Shown one piece after another: positions 22,677 through 32,852 of a stretch of DNA of 64,000 bases. The notes under the pieces are model-generated. The model saw only the letters and a program-made list of their open reading frames with translations. It searched no databases and was not told where the DNA came from. A program made the position numbers and the translations under genes. Each line of letters opens with the position of its first letter. Position 1 is the first letter of the stretch. The stretch is from Diogma glabrata (taxonomy: Eukaryota; Arthropoda; Insecta; Diptera; Cylindrotomidae): assembly GCA_963693315.1 (NCBI GenBank), contig OY856188.1:104224462-104288461 (forward strand), given 5' to 3'.

Positions 22677-23085
22677 TAATGTCCCATATATATGTTATAA
22701 TTATTACAAGGTACAATAACGCGTTTATATCGTAAGTAAGTGTAAAGGAATTATATAAGTATTAATTTGATACGAATCGGTTATTTTAAGATGAATGAAT
22801 TCGACCAGGCATGTTAAAATTTGTTATGTAGTACTAATACTAAAATATTCCAAAAAAAATTTTTTTAGAAAGATAGGAATCGGTGTATATGTATATCAAA
22901 ATTAATTGATTTTGGATGTTTATTTATTTTATTTATTCATTTATTATTCATTTTAATATTCGAAATGACATTTAAATTTCATTTTCATTTAAATTGAAGT
23001 ATATGATTTTTAATATTATTTTTAATTTATGAAGAACCGATTTGGTTTAGATTCTCTCGTGTTACGGCACGAGTAATCTGTGCAG

Positions 23086-23301
23086 TTATTCTGCTTTTTG
23101 TGTACTTGTATATTTTACATACGCATAAAAAAATAAAATTGTTCCAGCAATAGAGACGCAATAAGACAAAAATGTATTTTGGTCAGTTACTGTTTCGTGA
23201 ATTATATTAAGTTTTTCTAGAGTCTCTAGATGTATAGCACTCTCCTCATTTTTTGTTTCTATTGGTGCATCCACTTTTGAATTGCACATTATGTATTTCA
23301 A
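23086..23301 (-). CDS. Small single-pass membrane ORF in the element A leader
   Basis: 71 codons: a soluble acidic N-terminal half (DAPIETKNEESAIHLETLEK), then a hydrophobic segment of about 20 residues (YCVSIAGTILFFYAYVKY), and a short polar tail (TSTQKAE). The layout is that of a tail-anchored or single-pass peptide. It lies 410 bp upstream of the next ORF on the same strand. No family recognised. It could be chance in AT-rich DNA, but the tidy soluble/membrane division and stop-free frame argue for a real protein. Confidence 0.4.
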   Translation of the reverse strand: MKYIMCNSKVDAPIETKNEESAIHLETLEKLNIIHETVTDQNTFLSYCVSIAGTILFFYAYVKYTSTQKAE

Positions 23302-23319
23302 ATTTTTTATTAGATTGTT

Positions 23320-23770
23320 AACTTTGTTTCAAAAGTTATTTAAAATATTTTCGTCGTTTCGGCGAGAAGATAAAGAACGGAAATTATTCTCTTTTTTTTG
23401 TATTTTATAATTTTTGAAAAGAAATTAGTTTCGAAGTGAAACAATAACAAAGATTGAATTTTGGTCAGCACTATTATTTATTTTATTACTAAGGATTTTC
23501 CTAAAAGAAAATAGTTTCAAGTATGAATCGATACAGAAACAGAGCTTTTGGATAATACTACTAAATCATTATTTAAAATTTTGGACCACACTTTTATTTG
23601 TTTTAATTTTAAAAGAATTTTTAGGAGTGCAATTTGCAAAGAAAAAAAATTCAATGTTAATCAGTATCAGAAATTAATTTTGGATATCACTGTTACTTGT
23701 TTTGTTTTAAGAATTGTTTTTTGAAAAGTAAATAATTTAAAATCACATAAAAGAAACCAAACATAGCTTG
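23320..23770. repeat. Degenerate ~110-bp tandem repeats in element A leader
   Basis: Three to four diverged units carry words like TTTTGGTCAGCACTATTATTTATTTTA, TTTTGGACCACACTTTTATTTG and TTTTGGATATCACTGTTACTTG. No coding content. Confidence 0.55.
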
Positions 23771-23779
23771 GATGTATAC

Positions 23780-23932
23780 GACTTGGATAAAATAGATATA
23801 TTGTGCACCGAGGATAACCTATTAAAAAGATTAATCAAAGAAATGCTCCACATAAACACAACCAGTAACACAATGAACAAACGAGCTGAAATCGATGGGC
23901 TATCAAAGATCTATTGCAACATCCTAAAGTAA
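23780..23932 (+). pseudogene. Penelope-like element C-terminal fragment
   Basis: Plus-strand frame LLKRLIKEMLHINTTSN, then MNKRAEIDGLSKIYCNIL followed by a stop. This resembles the C-terminal tail of Penelope-like proteins (EMLHI...NKR.D...LS.IY..LL). It lies opposite in strand to element A, so it is probably a small nested fragment. Not the same part as the GIY-YIG fragment at 4230-4680. Confidence 0.55.
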
Positions 23933-24778
23933 CCAAAATAAAATTCAATTAAATGCTGTACATAATTCTATTCAATATGAACCAGCTGATGAGGTGAATG
24001 ACCGTTGTCAATAATAACAATATTATTTATTATATATTTTTCCGTTTTGATTTTTACTTTTCGGTTCTTTGATCATAATGTTTTTGTTTTTCGATTTTTT
24101 GTTTTTTTATTCTACATGTTTAATTGTTAATTTAAAAAAAAAAAGTAGGGAATATAGATCTCTCTCTCCTCTAATGGAAAATTGAAGTCTCTTAATTGAG
24201 AACAAGAAAAATTAAGCGATAACCTTTCCATTGCTGTTTGAATTAAACAATTTGATTTATAACAACAAGTCGACCATTTTGGTTGACCTAGTGAACTTTT
24301 TTAACTTTTTTAATTTTTTTAATTTTTTTTAATTGTCTTTAATTTAATTTGTTTTAAAATTTTAAAATTTTTCAAATTATATTCCTTTTAGTTTGTCAAT
24401 TAAAGAAGTTTTTTAGAATAATTTTAATTTGGTTGTGAGTTTTTAAAAAAATTGTTTTGTCCTAATTTATTATCTTTTAAAAAATTGTGTTAGTCATTAA
24501 ATTAAGTGCAATATTTAGTTTTCCACCGGAACAAAGGCTGTTAGAGAGGATAGAGATGTATTACATCTCATAAAATTTCTTCTTAATATATCTCATTTAT
24601 AAATGTAAGACTTAACAAATTTTAAAATAATGTTTTTATATAATATATATTAATTCTGTAAATATAATTTTTTAGCTTTTGAAAAAGGTCAAATAAAATG
24701 ACCGAAATATAAAGAATATTAAATGTCTCCAATTTAAAGTTAATGAAAGAGATTATTCGATTTCGTTTTAACTTTTAA
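23933..24778. other. AT-rich leader of element A, no gene seen
   Basis: Contains T-rich low complexity (24290-24370). No gene or clear repeat recognised. Confidence 0.45.
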
Positions 24779-24882
24779 CAACAGAGAATAGTAGATTCTT
24801 GTATGAGCTTAGAATGAAGGCAGTTCTTCACGAGGATGAAGTTTCCCGGAACGCGCGTAGCGTGTGGAGGGAAACATCCGAG
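24779..24882. repeat. Inverted-repeat arm beside E2
   Basis: TTCTTGTATGAGCTTAGAATGAAGGCAGTTCTTCACGAG (24796-24834) is the diverged inverse of 31180-31222 on the other side of E2. Before E2 inserted, the two formed a hairpin of about 40-45 bp with a short loop. That loop holds GTTTCCCGGAACGCGCGTAGCGTGTGGAGGGAAAC, itself a stem-loop. Confidence 0.7.
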
Positions 24883-25165
24883 TGTTGTGCCCCAGGCACT
24901 GCCAAATGTATTCACCAAGAATAATTGTAGTTTTTCACCAAGTAGAAAAGAACCATTTATATCTTTTGATTCTTATTTTATTATAATTTCACCAAGCAGA
25001 AAAGGATTAATAATTGAAACAACAGTTTACAAAATATGTTGTGCCCCAGGCACTGCCAAATGTATTCACCAAGAATAATTGTAGTTTTTCACCAAGTAGA
25101 AAAGAACCATTTATATCTTTTGATTCTTATTTTATTATAATTTCACCAAGCAGAAAAGGATTAAT
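24883..25165 (-). repeat. Truncated, tandemly duplicated E2 3' LTR
   Basis: TGTTGTGCCCCAGGCACTGC begins at 24883 and again at about 25038. Each copy runs about 130-150 bp through TTTCACCAAGCAGAAAAGG and then stops, compared with 670 bp in the 5' LTR. Confidence 0.88.
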
Positions 25166-25209
25166 GACAAGACATGACAACAAATTTATCCCAACGCCAT
25201 AATCCTAAT

Positions 25210-25765
25210 ATACGACAAACAACTCTACCAAAGAGCTAGATAACCAATAAACTCCAACTTCTAAACTCTACCAAAGAGCTAGATAACCAATAAAACTTCA
25301 ACTTCTACACTCTACCAAAGAGCTAGATAACCAATAAAACTTCAACTTCTAAACTCTACCAAAGAGTTAGATAAAAAATAAACTTCAATTCCTAAACTCT
25401 ACCAAAGAGCTAGATAACCAATAAACTTTAACTTCTAGACTCTACCAAAGAGCTAGATAACAAATAAACTTCAATTCCTTAACTCTACCAAAGAGCTAGG
25501 TAACCAATAAACTTCAACTCCTAAACTCTACCAAAGAGCTAGGTAACCAATAAAACTTCAACTTCTAAATTCTACCAAAGAGCTAGATAACCAATAAACT
25601 TCAACTTCTAGACTCTACCAAAGAGCTAGATAACAAATAAACTTCAATTCCTCTACTCTATCAAAGAGCTAGATAACCAATAAACTTCAACTTCTAAACT
25701 CTACCAAAGAGCTAAATAACCAAAAAAAAAACTTCAACTTCTAAACTCTACCAAAGAGCTAGATA
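25210..25765. repeat. 43-bp minisatellite in E2, 13 units
   Basis: The same unit as in E1 (ACTCTACCAAAGAGCTAGAT, AACCAATAAACTTC), repeated 13 times with small variants. It begins inside the last codons of the conserved block at 25734-25946. Confidence 0.94.
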
Positions 25766-25946
25766 ACAAAAAAATACCGGGTTGCACTTCTCCTGAGTGC
25801 TCCAAAATACCGGTTCCATTAACGTAAACCATTAAAATTTTGCCTAGTTGACGCTCAACAAGTACCTTCACTCTGCATGGGCTGTTGATTGCACTCGGCA
25901 CCGTATCAACTTCCGTATGGCCTGTAGGGTTGCTAGCATCAACCAT
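25734..25946 (-). CDS. Conserved block after gag in E2, unknown
   Basis: 70 codons. The homologue of the E1 block (VKVLVERQLGKILMVYVNGTG). It follows gag with a 26-bp gap on the same strand and a different or broken frame, so it may be the distal part of one original ORF. The Asp-Thr/Ser-Gly signature of a retroviral-type protease is not visible. The last nine residues are encoded by minisatellite sequence. Confidence 0.45.
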   Translation of the reverse strand: MVDASNPTGHTEVDTVPSAINSPCRVKVLVERQLGKILMVYVNGTGILEHSGEVQPGIFLLSSSLVEFRS

Positions 25947-25972
25947 AACAAAACTACCAAAATCCTACGTAT

Positions 25973-26710
25973 TCATTTTGACACTCTCTCACTTTTAAGA
26001 GGACCGATTTCCTTCTTTATTTGTATTCCCGATTGTAAGGATAAGGACTGTTGTTCCTCGTCTACTGCGGCCGCGATTGTTTCCTTCAGCGTTTTAAATA
26101 TTCCAGTTTTAATGTACAGACGCAAAGGTTCTCTTAGTCTCTCCGTAAAAACTTTTAATGCAGTTTTTTCATTTATAGATTCAATGACTGCTTTAAGTTC
26201 TTCCCCCTGAATTGAGGTCATTGTGGTATTCAGTTCCCCCACTAAGTATTGAACCGTTTCTGAGAACTCTTTTATTGAACGATTATTTTGTTTAAATCGG
26301 AACAGTTCCATTTGGATGTGCTCCGCTGGACGAGTTGGTTTACAAATTTTTCTCAACTCTAGGCCTAAGGCTCCTATGTCAGCAAAATTTTTGTTCCTGA
26401 TCTGTTCTGCTACCGAACCAGTTATTTTACTTACCTTAACAAAGTTTAGGCAATCTGTTCGTTGAGGCGCTAGAGTCATGTCATAGAGATATTTAGCACA
26501 CTCCAAGAAATGTTCTAGATCTTTTAGATTTTCGGTGAACATTGGGATTACCGAAGAGGCCAACTTTACGTCAAAAACCATGTTGAAGCTGTCCTCGAAA
26601 CCTAGGAAGGGTGGAGAAGTAGGTGAAATAAATTCTTCGGAGAGGGTAGTTTCGTTAAATTGATTTCTGTCCCAGTCTGTGTTCAATGTTGTGGGCTTAT
26701 CACTTGACAT
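25973..26710 (-). CDS. Gag-like protein of E2
   Basis: 245 codons, unbroken. It has a gypsy-type gag layout: a polar N-terminus, then helical capsid-like segments (VIPMFTENLKDLEHFLECAKY, LRKICKPTRPAEHIQMELFRFKQNNRSIKEFSE). The spacing of the central helical region and the KEFSETVQYL word resemble 17.6/297-type gag capsid domains, which form the particle. There is no CCHC zinc knuckle. The C-terminus is basic (KKEIGPLKSERVSK). The start at 26710 is the first ATG after stops in the leader. It is the best-preserved gene in E2 and possibly still functional as a structural protein. Confidence 0.72.
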   Translation of the reverse strand: MSSDKPTTLNTDWDRNQFNETTLSEEFISPTSPPFLGFEDSFNMVFDVKLASSVIPMFTENLKDLEHFLECAKYLYDMTLAPQRTDCLNFVKVSKITGSVAEQIRNKNFADIGALGLELRKICKPTRPAEHIQMELFRFKQNNRSIKEFSETVQYLVGELNTTMTSIQGEELKAVIESINEKTALKVFTERLREPLRLYIKTGIFKTLKETIAAAVDEEQQSLSLQSGIQIKKEIGPLKSERVSK

Positions 26711-29700
26711 ATAAATCTAACTATTACAGTGGAGATGGTACCTAACAGCTCCTTGAGTGGTTGCAGTAGTGAAACGTTGTATGCCACTTAGAACAATATT
26801 AGTATCGCCCGTGCGAGTAGCCCCGTTGGCTGTTAAACTATTGGTCAACAATTTTATAAAAGAGATGAATTTATTTAAGATTGCAATTTCCAAGCCCAAT
26901 CTGTACAGCTAATTAGCAGTAGTTTTAAATTAAGAGTTTACCAATTGATTTTAAATTTATCCCGTTATACTTGAATTGTAATAAACGTTTGAAACCCACA
27001 TGGAAATCGTTGTATATAAATTAAATGAAGAACGAATTTGAAGGTTAAACCGGTTCAAACCCAAAATATAGATTTTTCCAATCAGTGCTATAGTATGAGT
27101 AAAATAATCTGCCGTTCAAATACAAACATGACAACAAATTTATCCCAAATGAAAAATATTTTTCTTTTTTTTTTTTTTGCTACAGATTTGGAAATTTGTT
27201 TAAAGTAAGAGTTAAAACTATAGGAGTGGAACCAACTAGCTTCTAAAGTTACAAATCTGACTTGCAAGACTATTTTTGTGCAGAGTAATTCCGATAAAAG
27301 AGTATTTTAAACGTGAGCCAAATTTAAATTGAAGCTAATTAAATCCTTCAGCTAAGGTTATTAAGAAATGGACCCACTTGGATTCTAAAGTGACAAAAGA
27401 CAACTTATACGATTATTACCTACAGTTGCGCAGTATTCTTATAGGAAAATTAAGAGATAAAAAACTTGAGCTACCAAATACAACCTGCACGGTTATTTTA
27501 CCGTAGTGCAGAATTCTTAATAGAATTAAGGAAAATAGAAAAAGAAAAAGAATCAACAATTCAGTCAATTCCACAATTTTCCACAAAAATCAAAAGTTAA
27601 AAGTTTTAATCAGTTTCTTCTATTTTCACAAGAGTTAAAAACACTTCTTTAAATCGTAACGCAAATTTTAAATTTATTTATTTAAATTTCCCATTGAATC
27701 CAAATCCAAAGTTAAACAGTAATTGATTAATTAGAAAAAGGTTCTATTAATTAAATTGAACAATAATTATTTTATAGATTTTTATCTATTCAAGAAAAAT
27801 TTAATCAATTCCAACAATTTCCACAGGAGTCAACTATTTTTATTTAAATTGCCAAAACTTTAAACAACCAAAAACTCTTTGTAACAGGACATTACTACTG
27901 TAACATGGCCTGGAACGGTAAAATATCTAGAGGCCTTAAAGTGGTCTTAATAGCCGACTAAAGCTCTTGGCGAGAAGTGGGGAATCTAAGGCATAGATAA
28001 ATAGATAAATAGACCACTGGGATAGGAAAGGAATAGTCAACAACAAAAGAAGGGAAGACCATCCCTGGACATCATCCATCTTCTAACATCATCCAAATCA
28101 AACGGGTTAATTCATCTTTAATATCATTAATTTAATTTTTAAAAAAAAATGTTTCAAATGTTTTAAACATTTAACTTTAAGAGATCTAGTTTTGCAAAAT
28201 TTCTAATTCCTAATTAAATAATCAAAAGATATACTTTAATATACAATTCTACAATTTAAGTTACTAAATCTTAATTAGATTTTAAAAAAAATAAACTTTA
28301 ATAAGTAATTTTATAATTTTAAGTTCATAAATCTTAATTAGATTTTCAAAAAAAACAGACTTCAATAAATAATTTTAAGTTAATAAGTCTTAATTAGATT
28401 TTCAAAAAAATAGACTTTAATAAGTAATTTTGTAATTTTAAGTTCCACTGACGGTAAATAGAATGAAGGACTTACATACGGTTTTCCTTGTGGATAGTTT
28501 CCTGGTTTTCTTTCTCAAATAAAATAAAACAGGAATAATAAAAAAAAAAAATTGTTTCAAGTTCAAAACCCCCACTTTCCCCCAAGCGCTTGTAGTCCGG
28601 TGAGTTGAACTTTCACATCTACAAAAGGTAAAGAAAATATAATTAGATTAATGTAAAAACAATTGACAGATGCCTTCCTGTAACAAGAGGATACTACACT
28701 TTCACTATAAATCAGTGGACTTAAATCTTTACGAAAAATTATATCAACCGAATCAAATAGATCAACATCAATCACAAACAAAATTATACAATTCAAATTA
28801 GATAAATCAATACTAACTATTAAAAATTATTAATAAAAACACGACAGATTTACACCAACCATTAAAAATTATCAATGAAATACGACAGATTAACATCAGT
28901 CACTAAAAAAAATATTAAATTCAAATCAGAAGGATCAATAGTAACTATTAAAAATTATTAATTGAATAAACTAAAACTAATTGTCCGCCAAATTATTGAG
29001 TTGTCCATATCAGCCAGGCAATGCCAATCCCTTCGTCCAGTTTTATCCGCTATATTATATATTATTTAAGTTCTTTGCACAAATAAATTCCAGTGGAAAA
29101 CCGTGGGCCCTGCTCGGTTCTAAAATTACTTTTGCTCTATCCTAATAGCTCTTCAATTGAACAAAATCCAGCATATCTCCTAACCATGGGTAGTCATGGT
29201 AACTTGGAATAAAATCACAGAGTTGCTGAAAACCAACACAATTGATTAGAGTTTACTCTATTTAATTATCACTTAATATAGACCCCACCTTATTTTTTCT
29301 CTCTCTAAGCACATTTTCCATTTGTTTGCTTCAATTAAATTTCAGAAGCGAATTTGTCAATTCATTTTAAATAAATTCCAAACAAATTGGATTGTATAAC
29401 TTTATTTGAACAATTTCACTGAGCTTTCTAAATTTATTTAGCAAATTATACAAAAATAAAATGGCTAGCTATTACCATGCAATATTTAAATTAATTTACT
29501 GGACGAGCTCACACAAATCAACTTGTCTACTTAAAAGCCACGCTACAACTCACAAAAACTCGATTTGTATTTTTATTTCTTAAAAGAGAGAAAACAAAAA
29601 ATAGAGAGGAAAACTTCTTTTATTTAATCACGTAGACCACCTTTAAGGAGGATTCAATATTGTTTCTCAATTCGTCATTCGTTCTTGTATTAACTATTTC

Positions 29701-30485
29701 TTTTCGTTGTAATTCCCTTTTGTAACTTGACCAAAAATAATGAAAAATAACTGTGAGCCAAAAACTTGGGTTACATCTTCATAGAGATTTTATCTAAAAA
29801 CGAAAATTTTAATCAGGTTTTCAATTTTCACAAGAGTTTAAAAATTTTCTATAACTCGTAACACAAATTTAAGTTTATTTATTTAAATTTCCAATTGAAT
29901 TATCGATTCCGAAGGTAAAAGTAATTAATTAATTAGAAAAAGGTTCTATTAATTAAAATGAACAATAATTATTTTATAGATTTTTATCTATTCAAGAAAA
30001 ATTTAATCAATTCCAACAATTTCTACAAAGTTAATATTTTCATTTAAATTGTCAAAAACTTTAAACTAACAAAACTTTTCATAGTGATTTTATCTATTCA
30101 AAAACAAAAATTTTTATCCGTTTTTCAATTTCCACAAGAATTAAAAATTTTCTATAAATCATAACACAAAATTAAATTTATTTATTTAAATTTCTAATTG
30201 AATTATTGATTCCAAAGGTAAAAGTAATTAAGTATTTAAAAACAAGGTTCCATTAATTAGAAATGAACAATAATAAATCACTCACCCGCTAAATTAAAAC
30301 AGCCCTTCCTGTGTCAGTTCTTATTTTAACTTCTTATTTGAACTTTCCTTGGTTGAACTTCCAAAAGCTGAGTTGAATTTTTTTTGTCAGGGTTGAGTTG
30401 ATTTCTTTTTCCTTTCCAGGGTTGAGTTGTTGTGTGGCGGTAGTTGTGTTGTGTATCTCCTTTTTTGTGTTCCTTGTGCTGGTCT
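26711..30485. repeat. E2 leader, repeat-rich, noncoding
   Basis: Contains a ~180-bp block duplicated at 27690-27870 and 29890-30070 (sharing TTATAGATTTTTATCTATTC), with a partial third copy at 30190-30290. There is a ~63-bp unit repeated about four times at 28260-28450 (CTTAATTAGATTTTC), and a ~60-bp unit at 28800-28970 (ACTATTAAAAATTATTAA). Short open frames (for example 28563-28796) have no motifs. A leader of nearly 4 kb is unusual for a gag-only element. Confidence 0.75.
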
Positions 30486-30505
30486 AGCTCCTGGCAAGGT
30501 CGCCA
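30486..30505 (-). promoter_or_regulatory. E2 primer-binding site
   Basis: The minus strand reads TGGCGACCTTGCCAGGAGCT four bases inside the 5' LTR, close to the E1 site (TGGCGACCTTACCAGGAGCC). Confidence 0.7.
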
Positions 30506-30509
30506 AATA

Positions 30510-31179
30510 TGTTACGCCCCAGGCACTGCCAAATGTATTCACCAAGAATAATTGTAGTTTTTCACCAAGTAGAAAAGAACCATTTATATCTTTTGATTCT
30601 TATTTTATTATAATTTCACCAAACAAAAAGATTAATAATTGAAACAACAGTTTACACATCAATTAAATTATTATTATTATTGTTTTCACTTTATTTATAA
30701 CTTAAAGATTTACAATAATTTTAATAGTAATTTTTCCACAGTAACTTAATTTAAAGATTTTCTTTTTAATTTAAAAAAGAAACTTTCCAAGAGCCTACAC
30801 TCTTCTTGGTTACCACACAACAACTGCCTGTTCATTCGTTTTTAACTAACCTCCATAGCTTGGTGTACGTGATAAAAAACGCTGTTTGGCATTTTTGTGA
30901 AACATTAAACAAAATGAAAAATAAGAACTTGCGTTCTTATTTTATTTCATAAGAAAAATTATTTTTTATAAATTTTGTTTACTAATTAATTTTTTAACGA
31001 CGATATTTTAAATCGTGAAATAAGATATTGAATATAATAATGCTTAACGCGAACGTACACTGAATACGTAAAGTACACTGGTTAAGTGATTTGAAAAGTT
31101 AAGTGATTCGAAAAGTTAAGTGAATTGAAAAGTTGACTAATGAGTTGACTAAACTGAAAGGGTGGGCTGGTCACTACAC
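30510..31179 (-). repeat. 5' LTR of E2
   Basis: Full 670-bp LTR with TGTAGTGACC...GGGCGTAACA ends on the minus strand. A run of AAGTTGA/AAGTGA words lies near the start. The first ~130 bp (plus orientation) match the truncated copies at 24883 and 25038. Confidence 0.9.
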
Positions 31180-31968
31180 TAGTGAAGAATTGCCTTCATC
31201 CTAAGCGAATACAAGATGCTATTTTATCCACGACTTTAAAAATATTTGAAATAATATAAAGTTTTCATTTAAAACTTTATATCGCCATATTGAAATAAAT
31301 TTATCATAGAAAACAAGAAAAACAGAACGTTTGTTGTTTATTTTAGATTTATATATATTATTCTTGTTTAAACTTGTTTATATTACTAAACCAACAAATC
31401 AAGTTTTTAATTTGTTAGAGGAATTTTTTATAAATAAAGTGGAATGAAATAAATAAAAGAGAATTTTTTATATAAATTGGAATAAATACAATTACAATGA
31501 AAGATATACGCATGGAAAGTATATATTCTTTAGTAGTCGTGGATAAAAAATTATTCTTATCTACATATGATTTATATTATATGTGTAAGGTCAGCACTTT
31601 TATTTTAATTTAACACTTTATTAGTAATGAAATAGATTTTATGAAAGAATTTAATTCTATGAAATGCGAAATAACTAATATATATATAAATTGGTACTTA
31701 AATTTATGTTGGTGAATTTCTATTTCCTACTAGCAGGAAGATGTTTAGATGTTTAGATTTTTTGATGTGTAGATGTTTAGTTGTTTAGATGTTTTGGTGT
31801 TAATTAAGATGTTATGTTGGCTGTTAACCTTGGTTGGATGTTGTGTTGGCTGTTTGTTATTTTGATATTATTTAGCCATATTTAGGTGTAATTTTGATGT
31901 TATTTATATTTAACATTGGCTGGTGCAGGTGGTATTTAGCCATGTGTAGTCTGGTTTAGGTCGCCATA
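31180..31968. other. Leader of element A next to its 5' LTR
   Basis: Includes the second arm of the E2-flanking hairpin (31180-31222), TTTTATCCACGACT (31224) repeated inverted at 31535, and a GATGTTTAG simple repeat (31739-31800). The primer-binding site TGGCGACC (minus) is at 31959-31966, two bases inside the LTR. Confidence 0.6.
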
Positions 31969-32327
31969 TTATATTAATATAAGTTGTTGTTATATTTAGG
32001 TATTATTATAATTATGTTGAGGTTCGATTAACTACACGTTAAACATCTTTATATATTTTAACACATTATTTATTTAATTATTTATTACATATACTTAATG
32101 TAATTACATTATAACATATATAACACAAGGACATTAATTTGAGTGTAACTTTCTATATCCACAACATCGCGTACACTGAATATATATTAGTTTTACTTCT
32201 ATTTCTTTAGTCAAAAATTGCAGCGTCAAGCGCTTGGAATATGATATGTTTTTATGAATATACTTTAATGCTGATTATGTTATAATGTTATTAAAGTATA
32301 GTGCAACCCTTATGGTCAATCACTACA
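31969..32327 (-). repeat. 5' LTR of element A
   Basis: Minus strand TGTAGTGATTGACC to ...ATTAATATAA. It matches the split copy at 15206-19467. It interrupts a CACTA-like transposase frame at 32328. Confidence 0.9.
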
Positions 32328-32852
32328 CTCTTTTTTTACCAACAAATGTTTCCAAGAAAAACTTCATTACTCCTAAGTATAATAAATGCATTGAGTCAAG
32401 AGCAATCTGTGATAGTGGATCAAAATTCTGAATTTTAAGTAGCGGACTATTAACTTCAGTCTGATGATGATTTAGGGGTATTGTTTCAATGAATATTAGC
32501 TTAGTACGGCGTGAACAATCCATTTCTGGGTACAAACACCTACGATTGATTGTTATCCCTTTTGTTGTGCATTGCTCGCATGCATTTAATTTACTTAGAT
32601 AGTTGCAACATTTTATAAATGCCCGAGCAGGAGAATCAGCAATAATTGCAAACATTTCAACAGAATATGTTTTATTACCTTTAACTGTTACCTATAACCT
32701 ATAATATGTTTTATTACCTATTACCTTTATTACCTATTCCTTTTTCTATCAACTCATTTATTTCTTCCATAACATCTTTTAAATAAATTTCAGCAGATTG
32801 TGGGTACAAACCAATTCGTGAATGGTGTAGTAAAATAATTGACATTATAAAT
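32328..32852 (-). pseudogene. CACTA-like transposase, middle domain, truncated by element A
   Basis: Minus strand: YLKDVMEEINELIEKG (32740-32800), then MFAIIADSPARAFIKC, NACEQCTTKG, YPEMDCSRRTKL, SPLLKIQNFDPLSQIALDSMHLLYLGVMKFFLE. This matches the large, widely dispersed invertebrate transposase family with ICDAPARAFVK, GCERC..G and LD.MHL..LGVMKKLL, related to CACTA/EnSpm tnp2 proteins. A local duplication of TATTACCTAT words (32670-32740) breaks the junction between the two segments. Element A's LTR cuts the 3' end. Confidence 0.75.

Larger units (their letters stand above)
24883..31179 (-). mobile_element. LTR element E2, gag-only relative of E1
   Basis: Minus-strand element. The 5' LTR is 30510-31179 (670 bp, starting TGTAGTGACC), with a TGGCGACC primer-binding site four bases inside. 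The 3' side retains only part of the LTR, in two tandem copies (24883-25165). Flanking 4-mers CGAG and CTAG differ by one base. Internal content: gag (25973-26710), the conserved block, the 43-bp minisatellite, and a long repeat-rich leader. No protease, RT, RNase H or integrase is recognisable. It shares leader and minisatellite with E1. Confidence 0.85.
15206..32327 (-). mobile_element. Gypsy-class LTR element A (412/mdg1-like), deleted, host to two insertions
   Basis: Two LTR copies of about 360 bp read TGTAGTGATTGACC at their minus-strand start: 31969-32327 (5' LTR) and 15206-15499 plus 19397-19467 (3' LTR, split by E1). A TGGCGACC primer-binding site adjoins the 5' LTR, and a purine tract (plus strand TTCCCCCCCTTTTTTTT) adjoins the 3' LTR. 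Both support one minus-strand element. Inside are an upstream ORF, gag, and the RNase H end plus integrase, with protease, RT and most of RNase H deleted. E2 (6.3 kb) sits in the leader. Outer flanks do not show a matching 4-bp duplication (AATC versus CTCT), so later rearrangement or a wrongly placed LTR boundary is possible. Confidence 0.82.

Noticed and set aside
23985..24005. Hammerhead ribozyme core (CTGATGAG) after the Penelope-like fragment
   Set aside because: Penelope-like elements can carry hammerheads, but the GAAAC core strand and the stems are not present.
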